Origin: Rhodococcus qingshengii JCM 15477
Lineage (GTDB): Bacteria > Actinomycetota > Actinomycetes > Mycobacteriales > Mycobacteriaceae
Length of the DNA stretch: 64,000 nucleotides
Assembly (NCBI RefSeq): GCF_023221595.1
Contig: NZ_CP096563.1
Coordinates: 2,462,501-2,526,500, forward strand
Reading direction: 5' to 3'
Made by a program: the position numbers and the translations under genes. A model generated the notes under the pieces. It was not told the origin of the DNA. It ran no database searches and saw only the letters and a list, made by a program, of their open reading frames with translations. Shown piece after piece: positions 11,442 through 20,400 of the stretch (its first letter is position 1; each line of letters begins with the position of its first letter).

Positions 11442-13396
11442 ACCGGTCCACCGGAATGCAGGATCAGGAGCCAACTGTCGTCACCGAGTGGGCGCCCGGT
11501 TCGAGTGTGAGACCGAACGTCGGCTCCGTCGATCCAGGCCTGCAGCGTTCGGTGACTCTCGTCGTACCATGCGGTGTCGTCGAACTCGACGCCGGCAGCG
11601 TCGAACCAGACGAGGTCCGGGTGCTCCAGTCTTCTTCTGCCTTCGAAGAATTCGGGCTGACGCAACGCCGGTGCCGTTCGGCGTAATCCGAACGCTCGGG
11701 AGACGAACTGCACCAACGACTGATCGGCCGCCGTCCAGTCCAGGGCCCACGAATCGGCTGGGGAGGCAAGTGTGGGAACACAATACGCGTTGTTGTTTCC
11801 GCCGAGACTGTGGCCGAACTCGTCTCCGGCGGTGAGCATCGGTGTGCCTGTCGACAGCACGAGCGTGGCCAGTAGCGCCCGTACATGACGTGCTCTGGCG
11901 TCCTGAATCTCGGGATCGGTGCTCGGGCCTTCGATTCCGTGGTTGAACGAATCGTTGTGATCGGCGCCGTCACGATTGTCTTCACCGTTGGCTTCGTTGT
12001 GCTTGTGGTTGTACGCGACCAGATCGGCGGCGGTGAACCCGTCGTGCGCTGTGACGAAGTTGATCGACGCCCAGGGGCGACGGCCGCTGCCGGCAAAGAT
12101 GTCCTCGGAACCGGCGAGGCGCGACGCGACCTTCCGGACGCTGGAGCCGCCGTTCCAGAACTGGCGAATGGTGCTGCGGTACTTGTCGTTCCATTCCGAC
12201 CATTGGAGTCCGAAGTTTCCGACCTGGTAACCGTCGGCAGTGGCATCCCACGGTTCGGCGATGAGCTTGCACCGAGTCAGTACCGGATCGGAGGAGATGG
12301 CGGACAGGATGGACGCCCGCTGGTCGAAGCCGCCGCCGCGCGGCCTACCCAACGCGCTCGCAAGATCGAATCGGAAGCCGTCGACACCCATTTCGGTGGC
12401 CCAGTAACGAAGGCTGTCGGTGATCATGCGGACGGCGATGGGGGAGCAGGCGTCGACCGTGTTGCCGCACCCGGTCAGGTCGATGTCGCGGCCGTCGCCG
12501 TCGAGAAGGTAATAGCCGGGGCCGTCCAAACCTCGCCAGCTGACACTGATTCCGTCGACACTCTGCTCGCAGGTGTGGTTGTAGACGACGTCGAGGACGA
12601 CCTCGATGCCTGCCGCGTGTAGTGCGTCGACCATGATCCGGAACTCGGTGACTTCGCCGCCCGGAGTTGCCGCGTATCCGGGATGCGGGGCGAAGTACGA
12701 CGCCGTCGAGTATCCCCAGTGGTTGCGCATCCCTCGCTCGCGGACGCTCTGTTCGGTCAGAAACGCCTGTACGGGAAGCAGTTCCACGGCAGTGACGCCG
12801 AGTGAGACGAGGTGATCGATCACGGCCGGTGCCGTCAGGCCGAGGTACGTTCCGCGGTGGGCGGCGGGTACTCCTGGATGACTGGCGGTGTACGCGCCCA
12901 CATGCAGTTCGTAGATGACGCTTTCCTCCCACGGCGTCTCGAGGCGGGCTCCGGCGGGCGCGAGGCCGGGAGTCACCACGGACAGCGGCACGTGGCCGAG
13001 CGAGTCGACCGTCGACGGGTCGCCGAAGGGATCGTCGGCGTACGACAGGAGGGCACGGTGATCACCGAGATCCCCCTCGATGCGGCGCGCCCACGGATCG
13101 ACGAGCAGCTTGTGTGGATTAAGTCTCAGCCCGGCGCGCGGATTCCACGGGCCGGACGCCCGAATTCCGTAACGCTGCCCCGCACCGATCCCGGAGATGA
13201 TTCCGTGCCAGATTCCGTACGTGTGTTGCCGAAGTTCGACGCGATCTTCGTTTCCGTCCTGGTCGATCAGGCAGATGTGGACGCTCGACGCGGCCGGGGC
13301 GTGGACCGCGAACTGGGTTCCGGAGTCCACGATGTTGGCGCCGAGTGGGAACGGAGACCCGGGCGTCGGGGGGTGAGTTTCGATGAGAGGCGACAC
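11225..13396 (-). CDS. glgX: Glycogen debranching enzyme GlgX (isoamylase-type)
   Basis: A 723-residue GH13 enzyme that hydrolyses alpha-1,6 branches of limit-dextrin glycogen in the cytoplasm. Layout: N-terminal CBM48 domain (about 10-110), a TIM barrel with region I DVVYNHT, region II GVDGFRFDLA (nucleophile Asp), region III LIAEPWD (acid/base Glu) and region IV NFVTAHDGFT, then a C-terminal beta domain. The start is GTG at 13396. It reads divergently from the ABC ATPase gene with only about 51 bp between the starts, and converges into the YczE-like gene with a 217-bp overlap. It stands apart from other glycogen genes here. Confidence 0.93.
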   Translation of the reverse strand: MSPLIETHPPTPGSPFPLGANIVDSGTQFAVHAPAASSVHICLIDQDGNEDRVELRQHTYGIWHGIISGIGAGQRYGIRASGPWNPRAGLRLNPHKLLVDPWARRIEGDLGDHRALLSYADDPFGDPSTVDSLGHVPLSVVTPGLAPAGARLETPWEESVIYELHVGAYTASHPGVPAAHRGTYLGLTAPAVIDHLVSLGVTAVELLPVQAFLTEQSVRERGMRNHWGYSTASYFAPHPGYAATPGGEVTEFRIMVDALHAAGIEVVLDVVYNHTCEQSVDGISVSWRGLDGPGYYLLDGDGRDIDLTGCGNTVDACSPIAVRMITDSLRYWATEMGVDGFRFDLASALGRPRGGGFDQRASILSAISSDPVLTRCKLIAEPWDATADGYQVGNFGLQWSEWNDKYRSTIRQFWNGGSSVRKVASRLAGSEDIFAGSGRRPWASINFVTAHDGFTAADLVAYNHKHNEANGEDNRDGADHNDSFNHGIEGPSTDPEIQDARARHVRALLATLVLSTGTPMLTAGDEFGHSLGGNNNAYCVPTLASPADSWALDWTAADQSLVQFVSRAFGLRRTAPALRQPEFFEGRRRLEHPDLVWFDAAGVEFDDTAWYDESHRTLQAWIDGADVRSHTRTGRPLGDDSWLLILHSGGPVQVTVGTPEWFDGTLTASFDSASPTGEPASTAEVPVGTEISLTGPTVLALRSVTRPPVTAAVMESGSTLMRN

Positions 13397-13447
13397 GCAA
13401 GATGATCCTGCCGTGAACGGCCGGAGAATGTGCGGGAAGATGTTCGG

Positions 13448-14269
13448 GTGCCGCTACCTGATCCAGATCTGCTCATCGATTTCGACAACGTACTCATCCG
13501 TCGGGGAGGGTCCACTCTCGTGGGGCCCGTCACCTGGAAAGTGGAGCTGGACGAGCGATGGGTGGTGCTCGGACCCAACGGTGCCGGCAAGACCTCGCTG
13601 CTGCGCATCGCGGCCGGTGAGACTTTCCCGACCAGTGGTTCTGCCCACCTCCTTGGCGAAGTGCTCGGCAAGGTCGACGTCAACGAGTTGCGCCCGCGAA
13701 TCGGTTTGTCCTCGTCGTCGTTGGCGAACCGCGTGCCCGGCGACGAGAAGGTCAGCGACCTCGTCGTGTCGGCGGGCTACGCCGTTCTCGGTCGGTGGCG
13801 CGAGGAGTACGAATCCATGGACACCTCGCGCGCTGTGGAGATGCTCGAAAGCCTCGGCGCCGAGCACCTGGCGGATCGGACGTACGGGACGCTTTCCGAA
13901 GGCGAGCGCAAGCGCGTCCTCATCGCGCGAGCCTTGATGACCGATCCCGAACTTCTTCTCCTGGACGAGCCCGCCGCCGGGCTCGATCTCGGTGGACGTG
14001 AGGAACTTGTGGCAAGACTCGCCGAACTGGCTGCCGATCCGGACGCCCCGGCTACCGTTCTGATCACCCATCACGTCGAGGAAATCCCGCCGGGATTCAC
14101 CCACGCACTCCTTCTCAAGGAAGGGGAGGTCGTCTCTCAGGGCCTTCTGGACGACGTCATCACCGCCGAAAATCTGAGCGCGGCATTCAGCCAGTCCATC
14201 AGCCTCGACAAGGCGGACGGCCGATACTTCGCGCGCCGCGCGAGACCGTCCGGAGCTCATCGCGCGTGA
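13448..14269 (+). CDS. ABC transporter ATP-binding protein
   Basis: A 273-residue ATPase subunit with Walker A GPNGAGKTS, signature LSEGERKRVLIARAL, Walker B LLLLDEPAAGLDL and switch histidine in LITHHVEEIP. It resembles the YlmA/ModF-like group of soluble ABC ATPases and takes the place of Rv3041c in the mycobacterial order. No permease gene is adjacent, so the cargo is unknown. GTG 13448 is favoured, with GGGAAGA seven bases upstream; GTG 13430 would add six residues. The next genes (NUDIX, enoyl-CoA hydratase) read the same way. Confidence 0.88.
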   Translation: MPLPDPDLLIDFDNVLIRRGGSTLVGPVTWKVELDERWVVLGPNGAGKTSLLRIAAGETFPTSGSAHLLGEVLGKVDVNELRPRIGLSSSSLANRVPGDEKVSDLVVSAGYAVLGRWREEYESMDTSRAVEMLESLGAEHLADRTYGTLSEGERKRVLIARALMTDPELLLLDEPAAGLDLGGREELVARLAELAADPDAPATVLITHHVEEIPPGFTHALLLKEGEVVSQGLLDDVITAENLSAAFSQSISLDKADGRYFARRARPSGAHRA

Positions 14270-14325
14270 GCTTCAGTGGGACCTGAAATGCGGCCCAGAT
14301 CACAGATCGCGTAGGTTCGCGAAGC

Positions 14326-15144
14326 ATGGCTAACGAGAATGCAAACGCTGTCCCCGAGCCCAAGGATGCGTCGACCGTCATCTTGGTGCGCGATGCCGAA
14401 TCCGGTATCGAGATCTTCCTGCTTCAACGAGTACAGGGGATGGCGTTTGCCGGGGGCATGACGGTATTCCCCGGCGGCGGCGTCGACAAGTCCGATGCGA
14501 CGGCCGAGGTCGAGTGGGCCGGACCGTCGGTCGAGTGGTGGGCCGAGCGGTTCAGCACGGATGTTGCTCGGGCGAAGGCTCTCGTCTTGGCTGCGGTGCG
14601 GGAAACTTTCGAGGAGTGCGGTGTCCTGCTGGCCGGCCCCACGGCTGACACGGTCGTCGCGGACACGGCCGGCTATGCACAGGACCGAGTAGCTCTCGAA
14701 AAGCACGAGCTGTCGTTCAGCGATTTCCTGAAGAAGGAGAACCTGGTCCTGCGCACGGATCTGCTGCGGCCGTGGGCGAACTGGATCACGCCGGTGGGCG
14801 AGACCCGCCGCTACGACACGCGCTTCTTCGTCGCAGCGTCACCGACCGGACAGATCGCGGACGGGGTCACCTCCGAGGCCGCCGAGGTGCGTTGGCAGAG
14901 CCCGCAGGACGCGCTCGCGCATTGGCGGGAGGGTGGCAGCATCCTGTTGCCGCCGACGTGGAGTCAGCTGACCGAATTGGCCAAGTTCAGTTCGGTGGCG
15001 GAGATACTCGCAGCCGAGCCGGAGATTCCCGTCATCCTGCCTACGTTGATCACCGACGAGGAAACGCTGCGCGTCGAGTTCCCGAACCAGGACGGTTACT
15101 ACGTCGCCGGGCCGCATCCGTGGTCGGTCAAGGCGGCAAAGTAA
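14326..15144 (+). CDS. NUDIX hydrolase with split Nudix box (NUDT19-like)
   Basis: A 272-residue protein. The Nudix box is interrupted: GGMTVFPGGGVDKSD starts it and LAAVRETFEECGVLL completes it, with about 38 residues inserted. That architecture is known from NUDT19-type enzymes, which hydrolyse CoA or acyl-CoA. It precedes an enoyl-CoA hydratase, consistent with a CoA-related role (inference), and matches Rv3040c by position. A TAGGTT hexamer eight bases before the ATG, with no Shine-Dalgarno, suggests a leaderless transcript. Its TAA stop forms the first bases of a possible -10 element for the next gene. Confidence 0.85.
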   Translation: MANENANAVPEPKDASTVILVRDAESGIEIFLLQRVQGMAFAGGMTVFPGGGVDKSDATAEVEWAGPSVEWWAERFSTDVARAKALVLAAVRETFEECGVLLAGPTADTVVADTAGYAQDRVALEKHELSFSDFLKKENLVLRTDLLRPWANWITPVGETRRYDTRFFVAASPTGQIADGVTSEAAEVRWQSPQDALAHWREGGSILLPPTWSQLTELAKFSSVAEILAAEPEIPVILPTLITDEETLRVEFPNQDGYYVAGPHPWSVKAAK

Positions 15145-15154
15145 CCTCTCGACC

Positions 15155-15934
15155 ATGGCTGAATTTGTGACTCTCGAGGTTTCCGAAGGCATCGGCACCA
15201 TCCGTCTGGCGCGTCCGCCCATGAACGCTCTGAACCGTCAGGTTCAGGACGAGTTGGCTGCTGCCGCACACGCTGCGACCGTCGACAAGGCAGTCAAGGC
15301 CGTCATCGTCTACGGCGGCGAGAAAGTCTTCGCAGCCGGTGCCGACGTCAAGGAAATGGCCGAGATGGATTACGGCCAGATCCGTGACGCGATCGGCGGC
15401 ATGCAGGCCGGACTCGGTGCCGTGGCGTCCATCCCGAAGCCGACCGTTGCCGCGATCACCGGATACGCACTCGGCGGTGGACTCGAAGTTGCACTCTCGG
15501 CCGATCGCCGGATCGTCGGAGACAATGCCAAGCTCGGAGTTCCGGAGATTCTGCTCGGAATCATTCCCGGTGGCGGCGGAACGCAGCGTCTGGCTCGTCT
15601 GATCGGTCCGGCCAAGGCCAAGGATCTGGTCTTCACCGGCCGTTTCGTCGGGGCTGACGAGGCGTTGGCCATCGGTTTGGTCGACGAGGTCGTCGCTCCC
15701 GACGACGTGTACACCGCGGCCCGGACATGGGCCTCGCAGTTCGTCGGGGGAGCGTCACGTGCGTTGGCTGCTGCCAAGGCAGCCATCGACGAGGGTCTGA
15801 ACACCGACCTGGAATCCGGGCTCAAGATCGAGCAGCATCTGTTCGCCGGATTGTTCGCGACCAAGGATCAGGCGATCGGCATGGAGTCGTTCATCGCGAA
15901 CGGTCCGGGCAAGGCCGAGTTCACGGGCGAGTAG
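15155..15934 (+). CDS. Enoyl-CoA hydratase/isomerase family protein
   Basis: A 259-residue crotonase-fold enzyme, the positional counterpart of echA17 (Rv3039c). Oxyanion-hole segments are visible: KVFAAGADVKEM and ITGYALGGGLEVALSAD. The catalytic glutamates of true hydratases are expected in the stretch LGVPEILLGIIPGGGGTQRL. It should hydrate 2-enoyl-CoA in beta-oxidation or a related acyl-CoA pathway. The gene lies ten bases after the NUDIX stop. The sequence TAACCT at 15142-15147, seven bases before ATG, could be the -10 of an internal leaderless promoter. Confidence 0.92.
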   Translation: MAEFVTLEVSEGIGTIRLARPPMNALNRQVQDELAAAAHAATVDKAVKAVIVYGGEKVFAAGADVKEMAEMDYGQIRDAIGGMQAGLGAVASIPKPTVAAITGYALGGGLEVALSADRRIVGDNAKLGVPEILLGIIPGGGGTQRLARLIGPAKAKDLVFTGRFVGADEALAIGLVDEVVAPDDVYTAARTWASQFVGGASRALAAAKAAIDEGLNTDLESGLKIEQHLFAGLFATKDQAIGMESFIANGPGKAEFTGE

Positions 15935-15952
15935 GCTCCCCTAAACTAGAAC

Positions 15953-15980
15953 TTGTTCATCTCTTACCAGCGAGTAGGAT
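15953..15980 (+). promoter_or_regulatory. Candidate promoter for a leaderless methyltransferase mRNA
   Basis: TTGTTC (15953-15958), a 16-bp spacer and TAGGAT (15975-15980). The -10 ends seven bases before the ATG at 15988, and there is no Shine-Dalgarno sequence, so transcription would begin at or next to the start codon. Confidence 0.55.
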
Positions 15981-15987
15981 AGCCGCC

Positions 15988-17004
15988 ATGACAGCCAGCC
16001 CGAATGACGACGCAACCGTCACGCCGCCCGCCGCTACCGACACCTCGGTAGTCGACCCCGCGCCGCGGCCGCACGCCACGGCCGAAGAGGTCGAGGCCGC
16101 TCGTAAGGACACCAAGCTCGCCCAGGTGCTCTACCACGACTGGGAAGCCGAAACCTACGACGACAAGTGGTCCATCTCGTACGACGAGCGCTGCATCGAC
16201 TACGCACGTGGTCGTTTCGACGCCGTCGCGGGCGATCAGCCGCTCCCGTACGAGCGCGCGCTCGAACTCGGTTGCGGCACCGGATTCTTCCTCCTGAACC
16301 TGATGCAGGGTGGAGTCGCCAAGACCGGTTCGGTCACCGACCTCTCGCCCGGTATGGTCAAGGTCGCACTGCGCAATGCCGAAAGCCTCGGCCTTCCGGT
16401 CGACGGCCGTGTTGCCGATGCCGAGACCATTCCGTACGAGGACAACACCTTCGACCTGGTGGTCGGCCACGCCGTGCTGCACCACATTCCGGACGTCGAG
16501 AAGTCGCTCCGTGAGGTCCTTCGTGTCCTCAAGCCCGGCGGACGTTTCGTCTTCGCCGGTGAGCCCACCACTGTCGGCAACTTCTACGCCCGCTGGCTCG
16601 GCCGCGCGACGTGGGAAGCAACCACACGCGTGACCAAGCTGCCGTTCCTCGCAGACTGGCGTCGTCCGCAAGAGGAACTCGACGAGTCTTCTCGTGCAGC
16701 AGCTCTCGAAGCTGTCGTCGACATCCACACGTTCGACCCCACCGACCTCGAGAACATGGCGAAGTCTGCGGGCGCCGATCAGGTCCACGCTGCCACCGAG
16801 GAATTCGCCGCGGCGCTTCTCGGCTGGCCTGTCCGTACCTTCGAAGCGGCTGTTCCGCCGGAGAAGCTCGGTTGGGGCTGGGGGCGTTTCGCTTTCGGTG
16901 GTTGGAAGACACTCAGCTGGGTCGACGAGAAGGTGCTCCGCCACGTCGTTCCTCGCGGATTCTTCTACAACGTCATGATCACCGGCGTGAAGCCCGGCAA
17001 CTGA
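15988..17004 (+). CDS. Class I SAM-dependent methyltransferase (Rv3038c-like)
   Basis: A 338-residue protein. After a proline/threonine-rich N-terminus (about 1-40) comes a Rossmann methyltransferase domain with motif I LELGCGTGFFLLNL, an acidic loop DLSPGMVKVALRNA, the motif VVGHAVLHHIPDVEKSL and LRVLKPGGRFVFAGEP. The C-terminal 100 residues are a family-specific extension. The substrate is unknown. The ATG at 15988 is chosen because a good promoter ends just before it. The stop is separated by one base from the next start, so the two are translationally linked, as in the mycobacterial pair Rv3038c-Rv3037c. Confidence 0.88.
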   Translation: MTASPNDDATVTPPAATDTSVVDPAPRPHATAEEVEAARKDTKLAQVLYHDWEAETYDDKWSISYDERCIDYARGRFDAVAGDQPLPYERALELGCGTGFFLLNLMQGGVAKTGSVTDLSPGMVKVALRNAESLGLPVDGRVADAETIPYEDNTFDLVVGHAVLHHIPDVEKSLREVLRVLKPGGRFVFAGEPTTVGNFYARWLGRATWEATTRVTKLPFLADWRRPQEELDESSRAAALEAVVDIHTFDPTDLENMAKSAGADQVHAATEEFAAALLGWPVRTFEAAVPPEKLGWGWGRFAFGGWKTLSWVDEKVLRHVVPRGFFYNVMITGVKPGN

Positions 17005-17005
17005 A

Positions 17006-18163
17006 TTGGGTTATGACTTCACCCTCGGCGACGTCGACTATCTCGGAAGTGATTCCGGCGTAGCTGCCTTGGCCGAGGTGGATCAGCTCGAACTGTCCAC
17101 GCGTACGCGTCTGGCCGACATCGGCCGGACGCGTACGCGTTTCGGTGATCACATGCCTGCGCTCGTGGACACCGTCCTGCTTCGACGCAAGGCCGTTACG
17201 AAACTGCCCGGCAGTGATCAGTGGTTGTTCACGGACGACGCGATGCAGCAGGCCACTCCCGGTGTTGTGGCGGCGCACCGCGCGCAGCGTCTGATCGGGC
17301 GCGACGTCCACGACGTGACGTGCTCCATCGGCGCCGAACTGCATGCCTTGACCGGAGTTGCGCATCGCGTGATCGGCAGCGACATCGATTCCGTTCGCCT
17401 GGCGATGGCACAGCGCAATGTGCCGAGCGCAGCGTTGCTGCGGGCCGACGCGCTCCGCCCGACGACACGCGACACCGTCGTACTGGCAGACCCCGCACGG
17501 CGATCGGGCGGTCGCCGCACTCACGATCCGGCAGCGTTGATGCCACCTCTACCGGACCTCATAGAGGCGTACTCCGGCCGTGATCTCGCGGTGAAGTGTG
17601 CTCCCGGACTCGATTTCGACAATCTGGGCTGGGACGGGGAAGTCGAGGTCGTCTCGCTCGACGGCGGCGTCAAGGAAGCCTGCCTGTGGTCGACGGGACT
17701 GGCCGAGTCCGGCGTCACGCGCCGAGCTTCGGTGCTTCGCTCCGACGGGAGCGGGTGGGCGATCACCGACGCCGAGGACGACGTGATTCCGGAGCAAGCG
17801 CCGGGGGAGTGGATCATCGACCCGGACGGAGCGGTAGTGCGCGCGGGCCTCGTGCGCCACTACGCGGCCAGACACGGCCTCTGGCAGCTCGATCCACGCA
17901 TCGCTTATCTGACCGGTGACAGCGTCCCTGAGGGAGTTCGCGGATTCCGGATCCTCGAGCAGATCAAGTACTCCGAGAAACTGCTCAAACAGACACTGTC
18001 CAAGCGGGACTGCGGTGTGGCCGAAATCCTGGTGCGAGGAGTCGACGTGGACCCGGCAGTGCTGCGTCCACGGCTCAAGCTCAAGGGCTCGCTTGCGCTG
18101 AGCGTCGTGATCGTACGGATCGGGCGATCGGCGTCGGCCTTCATCTGTGAGGCATCCCGCTAG
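17006..18163 (+). CDS. THUMP-like-domain SAM-dependent methyltransferase-fold protein (Rv3037c-like)
   Basis: A 385-residue protein with a SAM-binding Rossmann region: DVTCSIGAELHALTG followed by GSDIDSVRLAMAQRN and VVLADPARR. It ends in a domain like the C-terminal THUMP-like domain of the Rv3037c family (about residues 310-385). The start is a TTG one base after the preceding stop; the overlapping ATG at 17013 is out of frame and closes quickly. The target is unknown; RNA or small-molecule methylation are both possible. Its stop lies one base from the stop of the convergent beta-propeller lipoprotein gene, and no terminator is seen between them. Confidence 0.82.
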   Translation: MGYDFTLGDVDYLGSDSGVAALAEVDQLELSTRTRLADIGRTRTRFGDHMPALVDTVLLRRKAVTKLPGSDQWLFTDDAMQQATPGVVAAHRAQRLIGRDVHDVTCSIGAELHALTGVAHRVIGSDIDSVRLAMAQRNVPSAALLRADALRPTTRDTVVLADPARRSGGRRTHDPAALMPPLPDLIEAYSGRDLAVKCAPGLDFDNLGWDGEVEVVSLDGGVKEACLWSTGLAESGVTRRASVLRSDGSGWAITDAEDDVIPEQAPGEWIIDPDGAVVRAGLVRHYAARHGLWQLDPRIAYLTGDSVPEGVRGFRILEQIKYSEKLLKQTLSKRDCGVAEILVRGVDVDPAVLRPRLKLKGSLALSVVIVRIGRSASAFICEASR

Positions 18164-18164
18164 C

Positions 18165-19472
18165 TCACTTGAAGACGAACAGTTCACCGATTGCGCTGGG
18201 CGTCAACACTTCGCCCTTGGGGCCGATCGAGGTGCCGACGGTGAAGCCGACTGCTCCCGGCAACGTGTCCTGATCCACCGTCTCACCGGTTTCGGTGTCG
18301 AAGGTGATCAGGCTCAGTCCGTTCTCACCCTCGCGTACGACGGTGTATCCGGTGTTGCCGGCGGTCTGCGCCGGAACGCCCAGTTGCAGAAGGTCTTTAC
18401 GTTCCCAGGCCAGTTCGGCGTGATCTCCCTCGTCGCGCACGGCAAGGAGGTGGCCCTTGTCGCCGCCGGCGGGAATGATCAAACCGTCGTCGGACGTCGA
18501 GGCACTACCGGCCGAGTTGAAGCCGATGTCGTAACTCCACCTGGTGTCACCGGTTTCGGCGTTCACTGCCCAGAGAGATCCGTTGTTGTCGGTGGCGTAG
18601 ACGGTCTTGCCGTCCTTCGACAGGTCCGGGCTCGACGCCGTTCCACCGGGAAGCGCGTCGGTGGACCACTCGCGGGTGATGGACGGATTGTCGCCGCCCG
18701 TGTACTTCATGGCGACCAGATCGGCTGCCCGAGAACTGGGTCCGTAGAAGGTGAAGTAGAACTTGCCGGTGCCCAGGTCCACTGCCGGGGTATTGGCCAC
18801 CGGGCAGCCGGACGTGCCGAGGAAGCACTCGCTCAAACCCTTGTTGTCGGGAATGAGTTCTGCATTCGCGCCCTGGTCGATCGACGGCGGCGGGATCAGG
18901 TCGAACGACGGAACCACTTTTGCGCCGGTCTGCGGGTTGAGCACGTTGATCTGACCCAATTGGGTGATGAACAACAGGTTTCCGTCGCCGGTGAACTGTG
19001 ACGAGAGAGGAGTGCCCACAACGAGCGTGCGCCAACGCAATTGACCAGTCTCGGTGAAGGACATCATCGCGCCGCTCTCGCCGACGTAGACATTGGTGGC
19101 CGTGTCGACGATGGGTGTGGACGCGACTACTCCGTCGTTGAGTCGAGCGCACCACTTCTTGCGACCCGTATCCATCTGGAACGAGAAGAGATTGCAGCCG
19201 TTCTCGGTGCGCGCGGTGACGAAGCTCTGACCGTTCGCGGCCACCGAGGCGTACGCGGCAACCGGACCGCCGAGAGGGCGTGACCATGCGAACTCGACAT
19301 CGCGTGATCCGGTGACCGGGCTCGTGTCGCTGTTGCGGGCGTCGGCATGCATGGCCGGCCAACCCGCCGACGCGTACCGGTCCACCCGTCCGTCGTCGCT
19401 GCCGCAACCGGCGATCAGGGCCGCAGCGATCGCCGTCGACACCATCACGGACGACCGTAGGACCCGCCGCAT
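18165..19472 (-). CDS. PQQ-like beta-propeller lipoprotein (Rv3035-like)
   Basis: A 435-residue exported protein with signal peptide and lipobox LIAGC near residue 23. The mature part has repeated propeller blades of the PQQ/YVTN type (for example VYVGESGAMMSFTETGQLRW and KTVYATDNNGSLWAVNAETG). It resembles BamB-like scaffolds or quinoprotein folds, but cofactor binding cannot be shown. Start: ATG 19472 (a GTG lies one codon upstream), with GGGAG six bases before the ATG. It is the counterpart of Rv3035, next to the MGLP-type genes; any role in polysaccharide export is speculation. Confidence 0.85.
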   Translation of the reverse strand: MRRVLRSSVMVSTAIAAALIAGCGSDDGRVDRYASAGWPAMHADARNSDTSPVTGSRDVEFAWSRPLGGPVAAYASVAANGQSFVTARTENGCNLFSFQMDTGRKKWCARLNDGVVASTPIVDTATNVYVGESGAMMSFTETGQLRWRTLVVGTPLSSQFTGDGNLLFITQLGQINVLNPQTGAKVVPSFDLIPPPSIDQGANAELIPDNKGLSECFLGTSGCPVANTPAVDLGTGKFYFTFYGPSSRAADLVAMKYTGGDNPSITREWSTDALPGGTASSPDLSKDGKTVYATDNNGSLWAVNAETGDTRWSYDIGFNSAGSASTSDDGLIIPAGGDKGHLLAVRDEGDHAELAWERKDLLQLGVPAQTAGNTGYTVVREGENGLSLITFDTETGETVDQDTLPGAVGFTVGTSIGPKGEVLTPSAIGELFVFK

Positions 19473-19609
19473 CACAATCTCCCTGCCTTCACTTGATCAA
19501 GAGCCCTCGGTAACTGCACAAGCCCGGACCAGAGACTATCCCGACCGGGGCAACGTGACGGGGCACACCCCGAGGGTCGGTGAGTCGGCCCCACGTAGGC
19601 TGAACACTC

Positions 19610-20374
19610 ATGACGAGCATGTGGGGCGCACCGTTGCGCACTCGATGGCGGGGATCACGCCGAGGCGACAGCGATCAGGCCAAGTTCTTGACGGTCGATT
19701 CCCTCAAATGGGTTCTGGCGAACAAGGCGTACACACCCTGGTATCTGGTGCGGTACTACCGTCTCGCCAAGTTCAAGATGGCCAACCCGCACGTGATCCT
19801 GCGCGGCATGGTGTTCCTCGGCAAGAACGTCGAAATCCATTCCACCCCCGACCTGTCCCGCCTCGAGATCGGGCGCTGGGTGCACATCGGTGACGGCAAC
19901 GCGATCCGCTGCCACGAAGGCTCGCTGCGCATCGGCGACAAGGTCGTCTTCGGCAAGGACAACGTCGTCAACACGTACCTCGACATCGAAATCGGTGCGT
20001 CGACGCTCGTAGCCGACTGGTGCTACATCTGCGACTTCGACCACCGCATGGACGACATCAACACCCCGATCAAGGACCAGGGCATCGTCAAGGGCCCCGT
20101 CCGTATCGGCCCGGACACGTGGGTGGCAGCGAAGGTCACCGTGCTGCGAAATACCCGCGTCGGACGCGGTTGTGTCCTCGGGGCGCACGCCGTCGTCAAA
20201 GGCGACATCCCGGACTACAGCATCGCGGTCGGCTCGCCCGCGAAGGCGGTCAAGAACCGCAAGTCCGATTGGGAAGCCGGCGCTGCCGATCGTGCAAAGT
20301 ACATCGCGGCGCTCGAGGACATCGCACGCAAGAAGGCTGCTGCGGACGCTGCCGACGCGTCGTCGACGTCGTAG
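19610..20374 (+). CDS. Left-handed beta-helix acyltransferase, OctT-like
   Basis: A 254-residue hexapeptide-repeat acyltransferase: isoleucine-patch turns run through about residues 70-205 (EIGRWVHIGDGNAIRC, LRIGDKVVFGKDNVV, RIGPDTWVAAKVTVL, GRGCVLGAHAVVKGDIPDYS, VGSPAKAV). In position and appearance it matches Rv3034c, the octanoyltransferase that acylates early glucosylglycerate intermediates of methylglucose lipopolysaccharides. The neighbouring glucosyltransferase, GH57 enzyme and methyltransferase support this role. TAGGCT ends eight bases before the ATG with no ribosome site, suggesting a leaderless mRNA. The C-terminal tail is alanine- and lysine-rich. Confidence 0.82.
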   Translation: MTSMWGAPLRTRWRGSRRGDSDQAKFLTVDSLKWVLANKAYTPWYLVRYYRLAKFKMANPHVILRGMVFLGKNVEIHSTPDLSRLEIGRWVHIGDGNAIRCHEGSLRIGDKVVFGKDNVVNTYLDIEIGASTLVADWCYICDFDHRMDDINTPIKDQGIVKGPVRIGPDTWVAAKVTVLRNTRVGRGCVLGAHAVVKGDIPDYSIAVGSPAKAVKNRKSDWEAGAADRAKYIAALEDIARKKAAADAADASSTS

Positions 20375-20400
20375 CTCACTTTTTGGCAGAACCAGCGATT

